In this document: piece after piece, positions 26,140 through 35,008 of the stretch
How positions within the stretch are numbered: position 1 is the stretch's first letter
How the letters are laid out: the number at the start of each line of letters is the position of its first letter
Source of the DNA: Pseudonocardia nematodicida
GTDB taxonomy: Bacteria > Actinomycetota > Actinomycetes > Mycobacteriales > Pseudonocardiaceae
Direction of reading: 5' to 3'
Length of the DNA stretch: 64,000 nt
Assembly (NCBI RefSeq): GCF_040105385.1
Contig: NZ_JBEDNQ010000008.1
Location: forward strand, 299,629 to 363,628
Program-made: the position numbers and the translations under genes
Notes under the pieces: generated by a model
The model's database searches: none
Told to the model about the DNA's origin: nothing
What the model saw: the letters and a program-made list of their open reading frames with translations, nothing else

Positions 26140-26343
26140 GTGTCCGCCCCGTCATCGATCGACCAGACCTCGGATCCGCTCGTTGCTCAGCTCGCCCGCA
26201 TCCTGGACCCGGTCGCCTTCGACGACCGCGCCGAAGCGCGGACCCTCGGACAGCTGTGGGACCAGACGTGCCGGCGCATGACCGCCGAGCAGCACGCCCG
26301 CCGCGCGATCGCCGCCGGCTGGAGTCCATCAGAGACTCGGTGA
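26140..26343 (+). CDS. small hypothetical protein (67 aa)
   Basis: I choose GTG 26140 because GAGGAGG ends six bases upstream; GTG 26116 and ATG 26134 are in frame but badly spaced. The 67-residue product (MSAPSSIDQTS...WSPSETR) is soluble, helical and mildly charged, with no motif known to me. It stands alone between the RNA candidate and the secreted esterase gene. Confidence 0.4.
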   Translation: MSAPSSIDQTSDPLVAQLARILDPVAFDDRAEARTLGQLWDQTCRRMTAEQHARRAIAAGWSPSETR

Positions 26344-26419
26344 ACGCTGGCGGGCGACGGCCCGGACCTGAGCCGTGGATCTAGCGAACCGGATCCGATA
26401 GCCTCATCCGTATCACAGA

Positions 26420-27703
26420 ATGGAAACCAGGATGAGGGTCGCTCCCCGCCCGCGCGCCCGCGGAGCGGTCGCCGCGCTGGCCGCTGCGTCCGCGTTGGTC
26501 GCCACCTCGCTGGCCACCGAGGTCACCGACACCGCGGTATCCCGGGCTGTGCAGGTCGGCCCGGCGCCGGCGGCCGCACCGGTCGTCCCGGCCGCGCAGG
26601 TCCCGGCTCCGTTAGCCGATCTGGATGCTCCGGATCCGCTGCGGTCGGACTCGGGGGCGGCGATCACCAGCGTGCGGGAGTGGGAGCAGACGCGCCGCCC
26701 CGAGCTGCTGGAGGCCTTCCAGGAGCACATCTACGGCACGAGTTTGCCCGCGCCGTCGAGCATGACCGTCGACGAGTCCGGCGGGAACGGATCGGCCCGG
26801 CGGGTCACCATCACCGTGGCCGGGCCGGAGGGCGAGGCCAGCTTCACGTTGCGTCTGTTCGTGCCCGACTCGGGAACCCCGAAGGGCACGTTCCTGCTGA
26901 TCGATCACCGCGGTTCGGTCGGCGACGATCCGGGCTCGGGTGGGTATGCCCCGGTCTCGGCGATCACCGGCGCCGGGTACGCGCTGGCCGCGCTCGACGC
27001 TAGCGAGGTCGCCCCGGACGATGCCAGCTCCTACCGCGACGGCGTCATCGACGCCTTCTACCCCGCCGGCCAGGACCTGCCCGCCGACGCCGGGCGCACC
27101 ATCAGCGCCTGGGCCTGGGGCGCGAGCCGGGCGATGGACTACCTGCAGACCGACGCCGCGCTCGAGATGGGCATCGACCCGGGCGCGGTCGCGGTGATCG
27201 GGCACTCCCGCGGTGGGAAGGCCGCGTTGTGGGCTGGCGCGCAGGACCCCCGCTTCCCGGTGGTCATCTCCAACAACTCCGGCTCGACCGGCGCGAAGCT
27301 GGCCCGGCGCGACGGCAGCGGCGAGTCGATCGCGGCGATCAACAACCAGTTCCCGCACTGGTTTCCCGAGACCTATAAGGACTACGCCGGCGACGCCGAC
27401 GCGCTGCCGGTCGACCAGCACGCGCTGCTCGCGCTGATCGCCCCGGGCCGGGTGGTGGTCGGCTCGGCGACCGACGACGGCACCGCCGACCCCCACGGCG
27501 AGTTCCTGTCCTACCTCGGCGCGGCCCCGGTCTATGAGCTCTACGGGCTCGGCGACACCGGCCTGTCCTCGAGCAACTGGCCCCCGGCCACCGGCAAGGG
27601 CTACCGGGGCCCGGGCATGAGCTATCACCTGCGCTCGGGAGGACACGGCCTTGAAGACGCCGACTGGGACATCTACCTCGGCAGCGACCTGTTCCTCCGG
27701 TAG
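26420..27703 (+). CDS. secreted CE15-like (glucuronoyl esterase-type) hydrolase
   Basis: A 427-residue exported alpha/beta hydrolase. The first 30 residues form a signal peptide (basic start, then GAVAALAAASALVATSLA), followed by an Ala/Pro-rich linker to about 65. The nucleophile elbow is GHSRGGKAALWAGA (about 258-271), the form seen in CE15 and related esterases; INNQFPHWFPETYKDY further on is also family-typical, and the catalytic His is probably in SGGHGLED near the end. Substrate unknown; glucuronoyl esters of plant or cell-surface polymers are the family's known targets. Its end overlaps the TTG start of the lipoprotein gene by 53 bases. Confidence 0.78.
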   Translation: METRMRVAPRPRARGAVAALAAASALVATSLATEVTDTAVSRAVQVGPAPAAAPVVPAAQVPAPLADLDAPDPLRSDSGAAITSVREWEQTRRPELLEAFQEHIYGTSLPAPSSMTVDESGGNGSARRVTITVAGPEGEASFTLRLFVPDSGTPKGTFLLIDHRGSVGDDPGSGGYAPVSAITGAGYALAALDASEVAPDDASSYRDGVIDAFYPAGQDLPADAGRTISAWAWGASRAMDYLQTDAALEMGIDPGAVAVIGHSRGGKAALWAGAQDPRFPVVISNNSGSTGAKLARRDGSGESIAAINNQFPHWFPETYKDYAGDADALPVDQHALLALIAPGRVVVGSATDDGTADPHGEFLSYLGAAPVYELYGLGDTGLSSSNWPPATGKGYRGPGMSYHLRSGGHGLEDADWDIYLGSDLFLR

Positions 27704-28980
27704 CCCCCGGCGCCGGACCCGCGCCACCGGCGCGATCGCCCTGATCGCCGCCGTGGCCCTGGCCGGCTGCACCACCCAGCAGCAGGACGACCCGCCTGCT
27801 CCTCCCCCGCCCGATCTCATCAGGCCCTCCTTCGACCCGCCGATCGCATTCGGGCCGGCCGAGCTCACCCTCGGCCGCGACAGCGAGCTCCCCACGCCAC
27901 AGGTCCTCGACGGCATCTACAGCTGGTCGCTGGCCGACAACGGCCTGACCCGCACCGACCTCACCACCGGCGACATGATCACCGCAGGGTTCGCACAGGC
28001 ACCACTGTTCACCGGGCTCGACCTGACCCGCCCGACCGCGATCGGCGCTCCGTCGGTGCTCGGTGCCCCGGTGCTCGCCGAGCTCCCCGAGGGCCGACGG
28101 GTGCTCGCGGCCTGGCCGGTCGAGCAGCCCGGCCAGGGCACCACACCCCCGCAGCGCGGGATCGAGATCGTGCTCGCCGACCCCGACACCGCCCGCATGC
28201 TCTCCTCGGCCAAGAGGTGGCTCGACGAGTCGATGGCCGGGGTCAGGGTCGTCGTCGCCGGAGTCCTCGACACCACGGCCATCGTCAGTGCCTCGACCGC
28301 CGCCACCGCCCACACCGCTGCCGTCGATCTCATCTCCGGGCAGGTGCAGTGGTCAGCGCCCGATGTCGCCGCCCGCCTCGTGACCCCCGACATCGTGGTC
28401 GTCGACGTCCGCGACATCGTCACCAACGAGCTGTGCGGGGGCTGGACCCGGTCGATGGCAGCCCCCGCTGGGCCAGCTCGCCAGCAGGGCTGTCTGGCCG
28501 GTGGGGGCCTCCCGGATCCTGGTCGACCTGCGCACCGCATCCCGCCCCGCGGGCGGCAGCCAGGTCATCGACCTGATCACCGGCCGCGAGATCGACAGCC
28601 CGCTCAACGGGCAGCCGGGCTGGTCACGCCGCTCGGATCAGCGCGAGCTCACGATCTGCTCGCTGGCCCCCTTCGCCGGGACCGACGCCGTGCTGGGCTT
28701 CGACCAGGCCGGCGACGAGCTGTGGCGGATCACCCACGACTCCGGACGCGTCCCGCCGACGATCACCGCGACCTGGCACGGGAAGGTCTACGGCTACACC
28801 GACGCCGGACCCCTCATTCTCGACGGTCGTACCGGCGACGACCGCGCCGCATCCACTGTGACCGCGCCGCTGCTGGTCAACGAGTACTTCGCGATCGCCG
28901 CAGCGCCCGCAACCACACCCGAGCAGAGCCCCACCTACTCACAGCCCCACGGGCTGGCCGCGCACCCCACCACCGACTGA
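27651..28980 (+). pseudogene. beta-propeller lipoprotein split by two frameshifts
   Basis: TTG 27651, eight bases after GGGAGGA, starts a lipoprotein signal peptide with lipobox LAGC near residue 39, then a beta-rich region with GIYSWSLADNGLTRTDLTTGD and AAVDLISGQVQWSAPD, repeats of the PQQ-propeller kind. The frame fails near 28436-28440 (GGGGG); GLDPVDGSPRWAS follows in a second frame; after 28462-28466 (CCCCC) a third frame gives SRILVDLRTASRPAGGSQVIDLITG and runs to the stop at 28980. Two one-base changes at homopolymers would restore about 443 residues. Either decay or base-calling error. It would sit on the outer face of the membrane. Confidence 0.6.
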
Positions 28981-29000
28981 GCAGCGACCGATCGAGCGGC

Positions 29001-29456
29001 TCAGCTGCGATCGGACGGGTTCTGTTGCCCGCCGGCCTGCATGGACCAGAGATCGTCGACGATCTTCTCCAGCGCCTGGCGGGTCGCTGGGCGCAATCGT
29101 CCGATCGACCGCACCAGCTCGACCATGCCTGTTTCACGCACCAGCACCAGCAGTTCCCGGTCCTCATCGCTGATCTCGGGGTGGGGATCGTCGTGGAGGT
29201 AGCTGACCGGCACCTCGAAGAAGCGCGCGATGTCCTCGAGCGTGGCCTTCGACGGGTTGGTGTTGCGACCCAGCCGGATGCTGTTCAGCGTCGCCCGTGA
29301 CACCGATCCACCGGACTCCCGGATCCCGGCGACGAGCTCGTCGAGGGTGTAGGAGGCCCGCTCCTGGGGGTGAGCGACGCTGACCAGGTAGTTGAGCTTG
29401 TCCGCCAGAGATCGCGACGGTGCTCTGGCTCCGCGTTCCGGCACACTCCCCTCCAT
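29001..29456 (-). CDS. EspR-like XRE regulator (copy 1)
   Basis: A 151-residue EspR-type DNA-binding protein. Residues about 15-90 hold the extended helix-turn-helix (SLADKLNYLVSVAHP, then VSRATLNSIRLGRNTNPSKATLEDIARFF), followed by VPVSYLHDD and a helical dimerisation tail, the same plan as mycobacterial EspR. Most similar in this window to copy 3 at 34565: both share RLRPxTxxxLxxIVxDLxxMQ at the C-terminus. EspR proteins bridge distant sites and act partly as nucleoid proteins. Lies 39 bases behind the P450 gene on the same strand. Confidence 0.85.
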   Translation of the reverse strand: MEGSVPERGARAPSRSLADKLNYLVSVAHPQERASYTLDELVAGIRESGGSVSRATLNSIRLGRNTNPSKATLEDIARFFEVPVSYLHDDPHPEISDEDRELLVLVRETGMVELVRSIGRLRPATRQALEKIVDDLWSMQAGGQQNPSDRS

Positions 29457-29495
29457 CTGGCCCTTTGGCCGTGTCCTGCCCTGGTCGAGGGCAGC

Positions 29496-30779
29496 TCAGC
29501 GCGCTGCCAGGCGCCCCACCGGCAGTGACTCCAGTCCGTTCACCAGCATGCTCCGGCGGTAGACCAGAGGCTCGGAGGTGTCGAGGGCGAGATCGGGTAC
29601 GGCGGTCAGCAGTGTCTCGAAGATCGTCACCGCCTCCATCCTGCCCAGCGCGGCGCCGAGGCAGTGGTGGATGCCGTGGCCGAAGGGGATGGCTCCGCTG
29701 GTGTCGCGCCTGATGTCGAGGACATCCGGATTGGGGAAGCGGGCAGGATCCCGGTTGGCTGCCAGTGGCGAGACCACAACGGGGTGCTCGGCCGGCACCG
29801 TGACGCCGTCGAGCTCGACGTCGTCGGTGGTGAAGCGGAAGGTGACGGTGCTTGTGGGGCCGTCATAGCGAAGTAACTCCTCGACCGCGGCCGGGATGAG
29901 CTCGGGGGTGGACCGGAGTTCGTCGGCCGATGCCGGGTTCTCGAGCAGAGCTCGCATCCCGTTGCCCACGAGGTTCACGGTCGTCTCGTGCCCGGCGACC
30001 AGCAAGAGCATGGCCATCGACACCATCTCGTGGCCGGTGAGTCGGTCGTCGCCGTCCTGGGCGGTCATCAGGCCGGTCAGGAGGTCCCGGCCCGGGTTGC
30101 TCTTCTTCTCCTCGAGGGTCTGCATGAGCACACCGGCCAGCGTCTGAGACGCCCTGTCGATCTTCGCCGGGTCGCCGATCGAGAGCAGGTCGGCGATCGC
30201 GCTCCGAAGGACATCTCGCGCTGGTTCCGGGATGCCGAGCAGCTCACAGATCACCGCTGTTGGGACCGGAAGCGCGATGGCATCGAGCAGGTCGGCGCTA
30301 CCCGTGGTGTCGAGTCGTGCGCGCAGCTCGTCGGCGTGGGCGCTGGTGATGTCTGCGATGCGGGGGCGGAGGTCCTCGATGATGCGCGGGCTGAACGCTG
30401 CGGCCACGAGCTTGCGCAGGCGGGTGTGCTCGGGTGGGTCGGTGTTGAGCATGTGCGCGTTGAGACTCTGGGCGAAATCCCGGTCTCGGGCTGAGGGGTC
30501 GGTGTGGCGCTCGTAGACGCGCTGAGCGACGGTGACGTCCTTGCTCAGCCGTGGGTCGGCCAACGCCATGCGTGCCGCCGCGTGACCGACGACCAGCCAT
30601 ACCTTCTGCTGGTTCGGGGTGACGACGTTGTGGACTGGTGCTTCCGCGCGCAGGCGCGCGTAGACGCGGTGAGGGTCAGCGAAGAACTCGTCGGTGAACA
30701 CGTCGTCGCGAACCCGCACGGGGTGCGCCATGGCTACTCCAGCCAGCTCGAGGTCTTGGTCGGGACTGCGCACCGTCAC
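29496..30779 (-). CDS. cytochrome P450
   Basis: A soluble bacterial P450 of 427 residues from GTG 30779, or 411 from ATG 30731 (MAHPVRVRDD); no ribosome site clearly decides. I-helix AGHETT at 252-257, K-helix E291-x2-R294, and the heme loop FGHGIHHCLG with Cys363 are all present (numbered from the GTG). It oxidises an unknown small molecule with electrons from a ferredoxin encoded elsewhere. It lies in a minus-strand run with EspR-like regulators and a DUF6545 membrane protein, not in the NRPS cluster. In Actinobacteria P450 genes often accompany such sets. Confidence 0.93.
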   Translation of the reverse strand: MTVRSPDQDLELAGVAMAHPVRVRDDVFTDEFFADPHRVYARLRAEAPVHNVVTPNQQKVWLVVGHAAARMALADPRLSKDVTVAQRVYERHTDPSARDRDFAQSLNAHMLNTDPPEHTRLRKLVAAAFSPRIIEDLRPRIADITSAHADELRARLDTTGSADLLDAIALPVPTAVICELLGIPEPARDVLRSAIADLLSIGDPAKIDRASQTLAGVLMQTLEEKKSNPGRDLLTGLMTAQDGDDRLTGHEMVSMAMLLLVAGHETTVNLVGNGMRALLENPASADELRSTPELIPAAVEELLRYDGPTSTVTFRFTTDDVELDGVTVPAEHPVVVSPLAANRDPARFPNPDVLDIRRDTSGAIPFGHGIHHCLGAALGRMEAVTIFETLLTAVPDLALDTSEPLVYRRSMLVNGLESLPVGRLAAR

Positions 30780-30863
30780 CGTACAACAGTGATCAATCGC
30801 AGTTATTGTGGAGGTGGAACTGCAGGAAGTCCGTGGCTTCTCGGTCAGGAACAGTGCCCGGCG

Positions 30864-32117
30864 TCATCGGCTCGGCCCGCCGGTGGCGGCACTGACGGAG
30901 TTGGTGAGCCGGCGCACGAGATCGATGCCGAGGTATGCCGCGGCGACCCGTTCGAGTCGGGTCGCCTCACGGTCCAGATCGATTCCTTGCAACGCGTGCC
31001 GGGATGTCAGCTCGGATGGTGACACGTCGAGCTGGGGCGCTGTGCCGTTGTCGTCAATTGAGGAGAGACCGGCCATCAGCACGACAGCATCGGCGATCGC
31101 TTCGCTCTCCTCGACAGAGTAACCCTCGGAACGGGCCGCATTGAAGGCGGCATTTCGCTGCTCAGGCGGAAGCATCGGCCTGCTCAGCATTTCGGCATCG
31201 CAGATTTCTACGACTCGACCGTAGAGTCGTAGACTGGGCCGCGTCCGGCTGTCGCGATCTTGCAGGTAGGTGCGAGGCAGGACGCGGTGAACCTCGGCCC
31301 ATAGCGGCGCTAGGCGTCGATAGGCTCGACGGTGGCGGATCGTTCGCGCGATCGCGACGACCGGAGAAGCGACTACCGGCCCCCATCGCCTCAGGGTGAA
31401 GCCGGCAATGGCGAGAAGCACCGAGCACGCGGGCAAGACGGCGGCAACGATGAACTCAAGGATTCCGTAGGTCTTGTCTCCGGGGACCTTGACCTGCACT
31501 CCGGTGTAACTGATGGTCAGGTTGACCATCCGCGCGACGGTATAGAGCAGGCCGACGCCGCAGGCGAGCGATACGGTACGCATGCCGGCGCGAACCCATC
31601 CATCAGTCTCCCCCTGGGCTCGGCGTCGAATCAGCACGAGTAGGTCGACTAGCGCATATGCCAGATAGGCGAGATAAACGAAGTAGTAGACAATGATTCC
31701 CACCGGCGCCGCCGGGTCGGTGAATTCTTCAGGCCTGGCCGGGTTTGCCAGGAACATGACTGTCATCAGCCCGAGCGATGTAGCAAGTAGAATCTGGCGT
31801 ATCCGCAAGCGGCGCCGGGCCTCGTGAGGGTCATAGAGGGTGAACAGCACCATGGCCGTTGCCGCGCACGCGGCGACCAGCGTCAGGCCGTTGCCGAGAA
31901 GCTGGCCGAGATTGATCTGTATCAGATTGAGGACCGCGCGAGTAGCGGGAGCTTGCACAGCGAACGACGCAGAGAGCAGTAACAGCAGCCAGACCAGCGC
32001 AGTGACGTCGGGCTGTCGGGGCGCTGAACGGATTCCTCGCGCCCGATAGATTGCAGTCGCCAGCAGGGCGAGACTGACTGCGAAGAATAAGGTGCTGATG
32101 ATTGATCGGCTTGGCAC
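30864..32117 (-). CDS. DUF6545 / MAB_1171c-type seven-helix membrane protein
   Basis: A 417-residue membrane protein with seven predicted helices between residues about 5 and 265 (for example IISTLFFAVSLALLATAIY, TALVWLLLLLSASFAV and the YGILEFIVAAVLPACSVLLA segment). The cytoplasmic C-terminal half contains RPSLRLYGRVVEICDAEM, the start of the DUF6545 domain found with MAB_1171c-type proteins. The biochemical function of the family is unknown. The gene stands 32 bases behind an EspR-like regulator and 84 before the P450, all on one strand, so a membrane sensor or transporter working with those proteins is plausible. Confidence 0.8.
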   Translation of the reverse strand: MPSRSIISTLFFAVSLALLATAIYRARGIRSAPRQPDVTALVWLLLLLSASFAVQAPATRAVLNLIQINLGQLLGNGLTLVAACAATAMVLFTLYDPHEARRRLRIRQILLATSLGLMTVMFLANPARPEEFTDPAAPVGIIVYYFVYLAYLAYALVDLLVLIRRRAQGETDGWVRAGMRTVSLACGVGLLYTVARMVNLTISYTGVQVKVPGDKTYGILEFIVAAVLPACSVLLAIAGFTLRRWGPVVASPVVAIARTIRHRRAYRRLAPLWAEVHRVLPRTYLQDRDSRTRPSLRLYGRVVEICDAEMLSRPMLPPEQRNAAFNAARSEGYSVEESEAIADAVVLMAGLSSIDDNGTAPQLDVSPSELTSRHALQGIDLDREATRLERVAAAYLGIDLVRRLTNSVSAATGGPSR

Positions 32118-32149
32118 GTCGCATCCCCTCCTGTGCGGGCGGCGGAAAG

Positions 32150-32572
32150 CTAGGAGGATGTGTCGTGAGAACCGCCGAAGCGCTTCACGATCCCCAGAAT
32201 CGTCGATCGGTCTGGTTTGGACAGCCGGGTGCTCCTCAGCATGATCTCGCGGACCTCGGCGTCCCTTGCCGCGGTGAGCAGCTCGAGCTGCTCGGCGACC
32301 TGCTTGGCCATAGCATCGTCGAAGAAGTAGGCCGGCGGCACTCCGAAGAACTTCGCCAGGGCCTCGAGGTGGCGCATGGTGGGGTTGTCCCGTTGACCAC
32401 TGCGCAGGAGCCAGAGGTACGCGGCCGAGATGCTGACACCCGCCTCCGAGATCGCCGCCGCGACCTCGGGGTTGCTGTAGGGCTTGCGCCCCGCGGGGTA
32501 GACCGTCGCGAACAGGTAGTTGAGTCGGTCGGCGAACGTCGCGAACGTCCGGTCCTCACTCTCCTTGCTCAT
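32150..32572 (-). CDS. EspR-like XRE regulator (copy 2)
   Basis: A 140-residue protein, the closest in this window to mycobacterial EspR in length and plan: TFADRLNYLFATVYPAGRKPYSNPEV, then ISAAYLWLLRSGQRDNP as recognition helix, GVPPAYFFDD, and VAEQLELLTAARDAEVREI in the C-terminal domain. Directly ahead of the DUF6545 gene, it probably regulates this operon. Divergence from copies 1 and 3 suggests distinct targets. Start is ATG 32572. Confidence 0.86.
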   Translation of the reverse strand: MSKESEDRTFATFADRLNYLFATVYPAGRKPYSNPEVAAAISEAGVSISAAYLWLLRSGQRDNPTMRHLEALAKFFGVPPAYFFDDAMAKQVAEQLELLTAARDAEVREIMLRSTRLSKPDRSTILGIVKRFGGSHDTSS

Positions 32573-32860
32573 CCTGGCTCCCCCTACCGTGCGCGCGAGC
32601 CCGACGACCAGCGTCCACCCCGACCACCCTCAACAAGCTCACTGTGCGTGACTACGCAGCGATACTGATATTGACACGCTCTTGCGCAACCAAGCCATGT
32701 CCAGTGGCGTGGCTTCTCGATGAGCGGTCTCATCCGTGGTTCGATCAGCGATAGCAGAGGTGAGCGGCTGCGCCGACGACCTCGACGCACGTTGACCGAA
32801 CTCACATACTGCCGGTGGCCGGCAGCGACATCGTGTCGCCCATGTCGGCCATCGAGCCGA
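32573..32860. other. 288-base gap between EspR-like copy 2 and the metallopeptidase gene
   Basis: Both flanking genes run leftward. No gene is supported here. The promoter of the regulator-DUF6545-P450 run should lie at its left side, but I found no clear -35/-10 pair on the minus strand. Confidence 0.4.
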
Positions 32861-33799
32861 TCAACCGCCGAAGACACGTCGCACCCGATGCGCAACGGCG
32901 TCCCCGGCCACGGGAGCCGGTCCCGGTCCACGCGATCCATCTGCTCGACTCATGATCAGCGAGGCGATGAGCTCTGCCTCCCGCTCCTCGACATCGCTGT
33001 AGACCGAACGCCCGAGCACAGCTCGCACCATGGTGGGGTCGAGATCGGGCATGAAGCTGGCGATCTGAGAGTCCGCGACGGGCGCGCGTCCACGGTGCCC
33101 ACGCAGCATGTGCCCCACCTCGTGCAGCACGATGTGCAGTGCATGTCGGGCATCGACGGGATAGCCGATCACGTCGCTGTCGGAGCGGTCGACCCAGATC
33201 CCGCACACCCCACCGGGAACGTCACCCTGGTTGAACGGCCGGAGCTCGATAGGCCGGCCGCGGTGTTCGGCCAACCGTGCGAGAAAGCTCGACGCGTCGA
33301 TCGGCCCGTTGAGTCCGACCGCCCGGTCCAGCTTGCGGACTTCGGTCCGGCAGCGACGCCAGAGACCAACATCAGGGCCTCGCACGCCTCTCACCTCGCC
33401 TTCCACCGGTCTCCACCGCGGCACAGCCCGCAGGCACGCCGCTGCCCCACGCTCGATCGATCTAGTCGGTGGGGCGTCACCCTCCCCGCTCCTGATGTGA
33501 TCATGCAACACCGGTCGGACGTCACCGCTCCACAGACCAGCTGACGCCGCCGCCAGTCTCGTCGAGTTCCACGCACGCAGCGCCGCTAGTAGCTCGAGCT
33601 GCGGGGCCACGGCTGCCGGATCCTCGGCGCGGGTCAGGAACACGGGCGGAACACCGCATCGACACGCAACTCGCGCTCGTTGGTCCATCCCGGCCGTAGC
33701 GAGTCCACTGAGCTCGTCGTCCTCAAGATGTCCCGGCCTACGGACGACATCGACGAGCAGCTCCACGCGACGGCGGAGCTCGGTGCTTGTCAACGGCAT
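32861..33799 (-). CDS. IrrE/ImmA-like metallopeptidase with an EspR-like N-terminal module
   Basis: A 312-residue protein. The zinc motif is H226-E-V-G-H230 inside HIVLHEVGHMLRGH, with a likely third ligand in the EEREAELIAS stretch about 40 residues later, as in the IrrE/ImmA group that cuts XRE regulators. Residues about 45-82 (CGVPPVFLTRAEDPAAVAPQ, then LELLAALRA) align by eye with the C-terminal part of EspR-like copy 2 (GVPPAYFFDD, then VAEQLELLTAAR). A degenerate regulator domain would let the peptidase recognise or mimic the regulators. ATG 33799 is the start. Confidence 0.78.
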   Translation of the reverse strand: MPLTSTELRRRVELLVDVVRRPGHLEDDELSGLATAGMDQRARVACRCGVPPVFLTRAEDPAAVAPQLELLAALRAWNSTRLAAASAGLWSGDVRPVLHDHIRSGEGDAPPTRSIERGAAACLRAVPRWRPVEGEVRGVRGPDVGLWRRCRTEVRKLDRAVGLNGPIDASSFLARLAEHRGRPIELRPFNQGDVPGGVCGIWVDRSDSDVIGYPVDARHALHIVLHEVGHMLRGHRGRAPVADSQIASFMPDLDPTMVRAVLGRSVYSDVEEREAELIASLIMSRADGSRGPGPAPVAGDAVAHRVRRVFGG

Positions 33800-34007
33800 C
33801 GGGATGACGACCCCCTCCTAGCAGCAAGGGTGTGAAGGCCACGCGCGCAGACTCCTCGTCGACCACAACTCATGTTAAGACGTGCGCAGCAGTTGGTGGA
33901 GGCCGTGCAACAGACTGGCGATGTCCAGCACGGAGAGCTGGTGGTTCATGGGTTACTGGCCTGGATGGCTCAACAACCTGGGTTGACAAGAGTAGTCACT
34001 AGTACCA

Positions 34008-34029
34008 ATCATCAACTCGCGTTGATGAT
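34008..34029. promoter_or_regulatory. 9-bp palindrome upstream of the 34092 gene
   Basis: ATCATCAAC (34008-34016) and GTTGATGAT (34021-34029) are exact reverse complements around TCGC. A TTGACA lies at 33983-33988, but I see no matching -10 at 16-18 bases. The site is in the 292-base divergent gap between the metallopeptidase and the 34092 gene and is a good candidate operator, perhaps for one of the three EspR-like regulators. Confidence 0.5.
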
Positions 34030-34091
34030 CGCGCGTTGACGCGGCGCAACGAGTGCCTCGACAGAACAGTCGCGTCCCTGCGGAGGATCAC

Positions 34092-34577
34092 ATGACGGGC
34101 GACCGGATCGACCCCGGAGCTTCGAGCCGTGTCCCCGCCACACACCACCATGGCGACGACGAGATCGAGGGGTATGAGGCGGCCGCCGGGGCGGCTCCGG
34201 TACCGGACCAGCGACGCGAAGTGGGCGGGGTCGGCATCGACCCCCTGCTGATGCGCGAGAAGGCTCGGCATCACAGCGAGTGGAGAGCAACGTGCGATGA
34301 GCTGCCGGCCTTGAGCGGCGCGCCCGCCAACGTCCTGGTCGAACGTCTGGAGCAGGACTTGTCAGCAGTGGCCACAGCGGCGATTCACGCTCTTACCGCT
34401 GTGCGCGAGTCCAGCGCCTTCGGCGAGGGCGAACCAACCTCCGGCGATCTCTCGGAGATCGGGGACGCCGCAGGCTCCTGGCTGGCAACGATCACGAGCT
34501 CGCTGCGATCCGCGCTGGTAGCGCACATGGCACTCGGGGTGGTTCGCCCCGAGGACCGGCCGAGTCAGGACGAGTGA
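34092..34577 (+). CDS. hypothetical protein, 161 aa
   Basis: ATG 34092 is chosen over GTG 34053 because GGAGG sits at 34082-34086, at normal spacing. The protein is soluble, Ala/Glu-rich, helical in its second half (VERLEQDLSAVATAAIHALTAVRESS) and has no motif I recognise. It overlaps the end of the convergent EspR-like copy 3 by 13 bases. Its place in the regulatory island suggests a link to those regulators, without further evidence. Confidence 0.5.
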   Translation: MTGDRIDPGASSRVPATHHHGDDEIEGYEAAAGAAPVPDQRREVGGVGIDPLLMREKARHHSEWRATCDELPALSGAPANVLVERLEQDLSAVATAAIHALTAVRESSAFGEGEPTSGDLSEIGDAAGSWLATITSSLRSALVAHMALGVVRPEDRPSQDE

Positions 34578-35008
34578 TCGCCTTGTTCGGACGCATCTTG
34601 CATCGCTCGCAGGTCGGCGACGATGCGAACCAGAGAACGTTGGGTCTCGGGCCGCAGGCGGCCGATGTCGCGGACCAGCTCGTGCAGCTCCGCTCGTCGC
34701 AGAATCAGCAGCGACTCGTGCTCCTGCGACGTGATCTCCGACCGGGGGTCGTCGTCGAGCAGATAGGCCGCCGGCACGCCGTACCACCGTGCGATGGCCT
34801 CGATGGTCGACTTCGACGGGTTCGTCCGGATGCCGGTGCGCATGGCACTGAGGTGTGTGCGGGACACGGCCCCACCTTGGGCGCGGATGCCGGCCACCGA
34901 CTCCTCGAGGGTGTAGGGCCCACGGCCCGGCGGGTGGCAGGTCTCGTTGAGGTGATTGAGCTTGGCGGCCAGCGAGCGCGACGACGCGGCGGCCTCGTGC
35001 TCTGCCAC
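34565..35008 (-). CDS. EspR-like XRE regulator (copy 3)
   Basis: A 147-residue EspR-type protein: SLAAKLNHLNETCHPPGRGP, recognition helix VSRTHLSAMRTGIRTNPSKS, GVPAAYLLDDD, and the tail LVRDIGRLRPETQRSLVRIV. It is a clear paralogue of copy 1. It diverges from the type IV secretion operon, whose promoter lies 184 bases away, so it may control that operon. Confidence 0.85.
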   Translation of the reverse strand: MAEHEAAASSRSLAAKLNHLNETCHPPGRGPYTLEESVAGIRAQGGAVSRTHLSAMRTGIRTNPSKSTIEAIARWYGVPAAYLLDDDPRSEITSQEHESLLILRRAELHELVRDIGRLRPETQRSLVRIVADLRAMQDASEQGDHSS

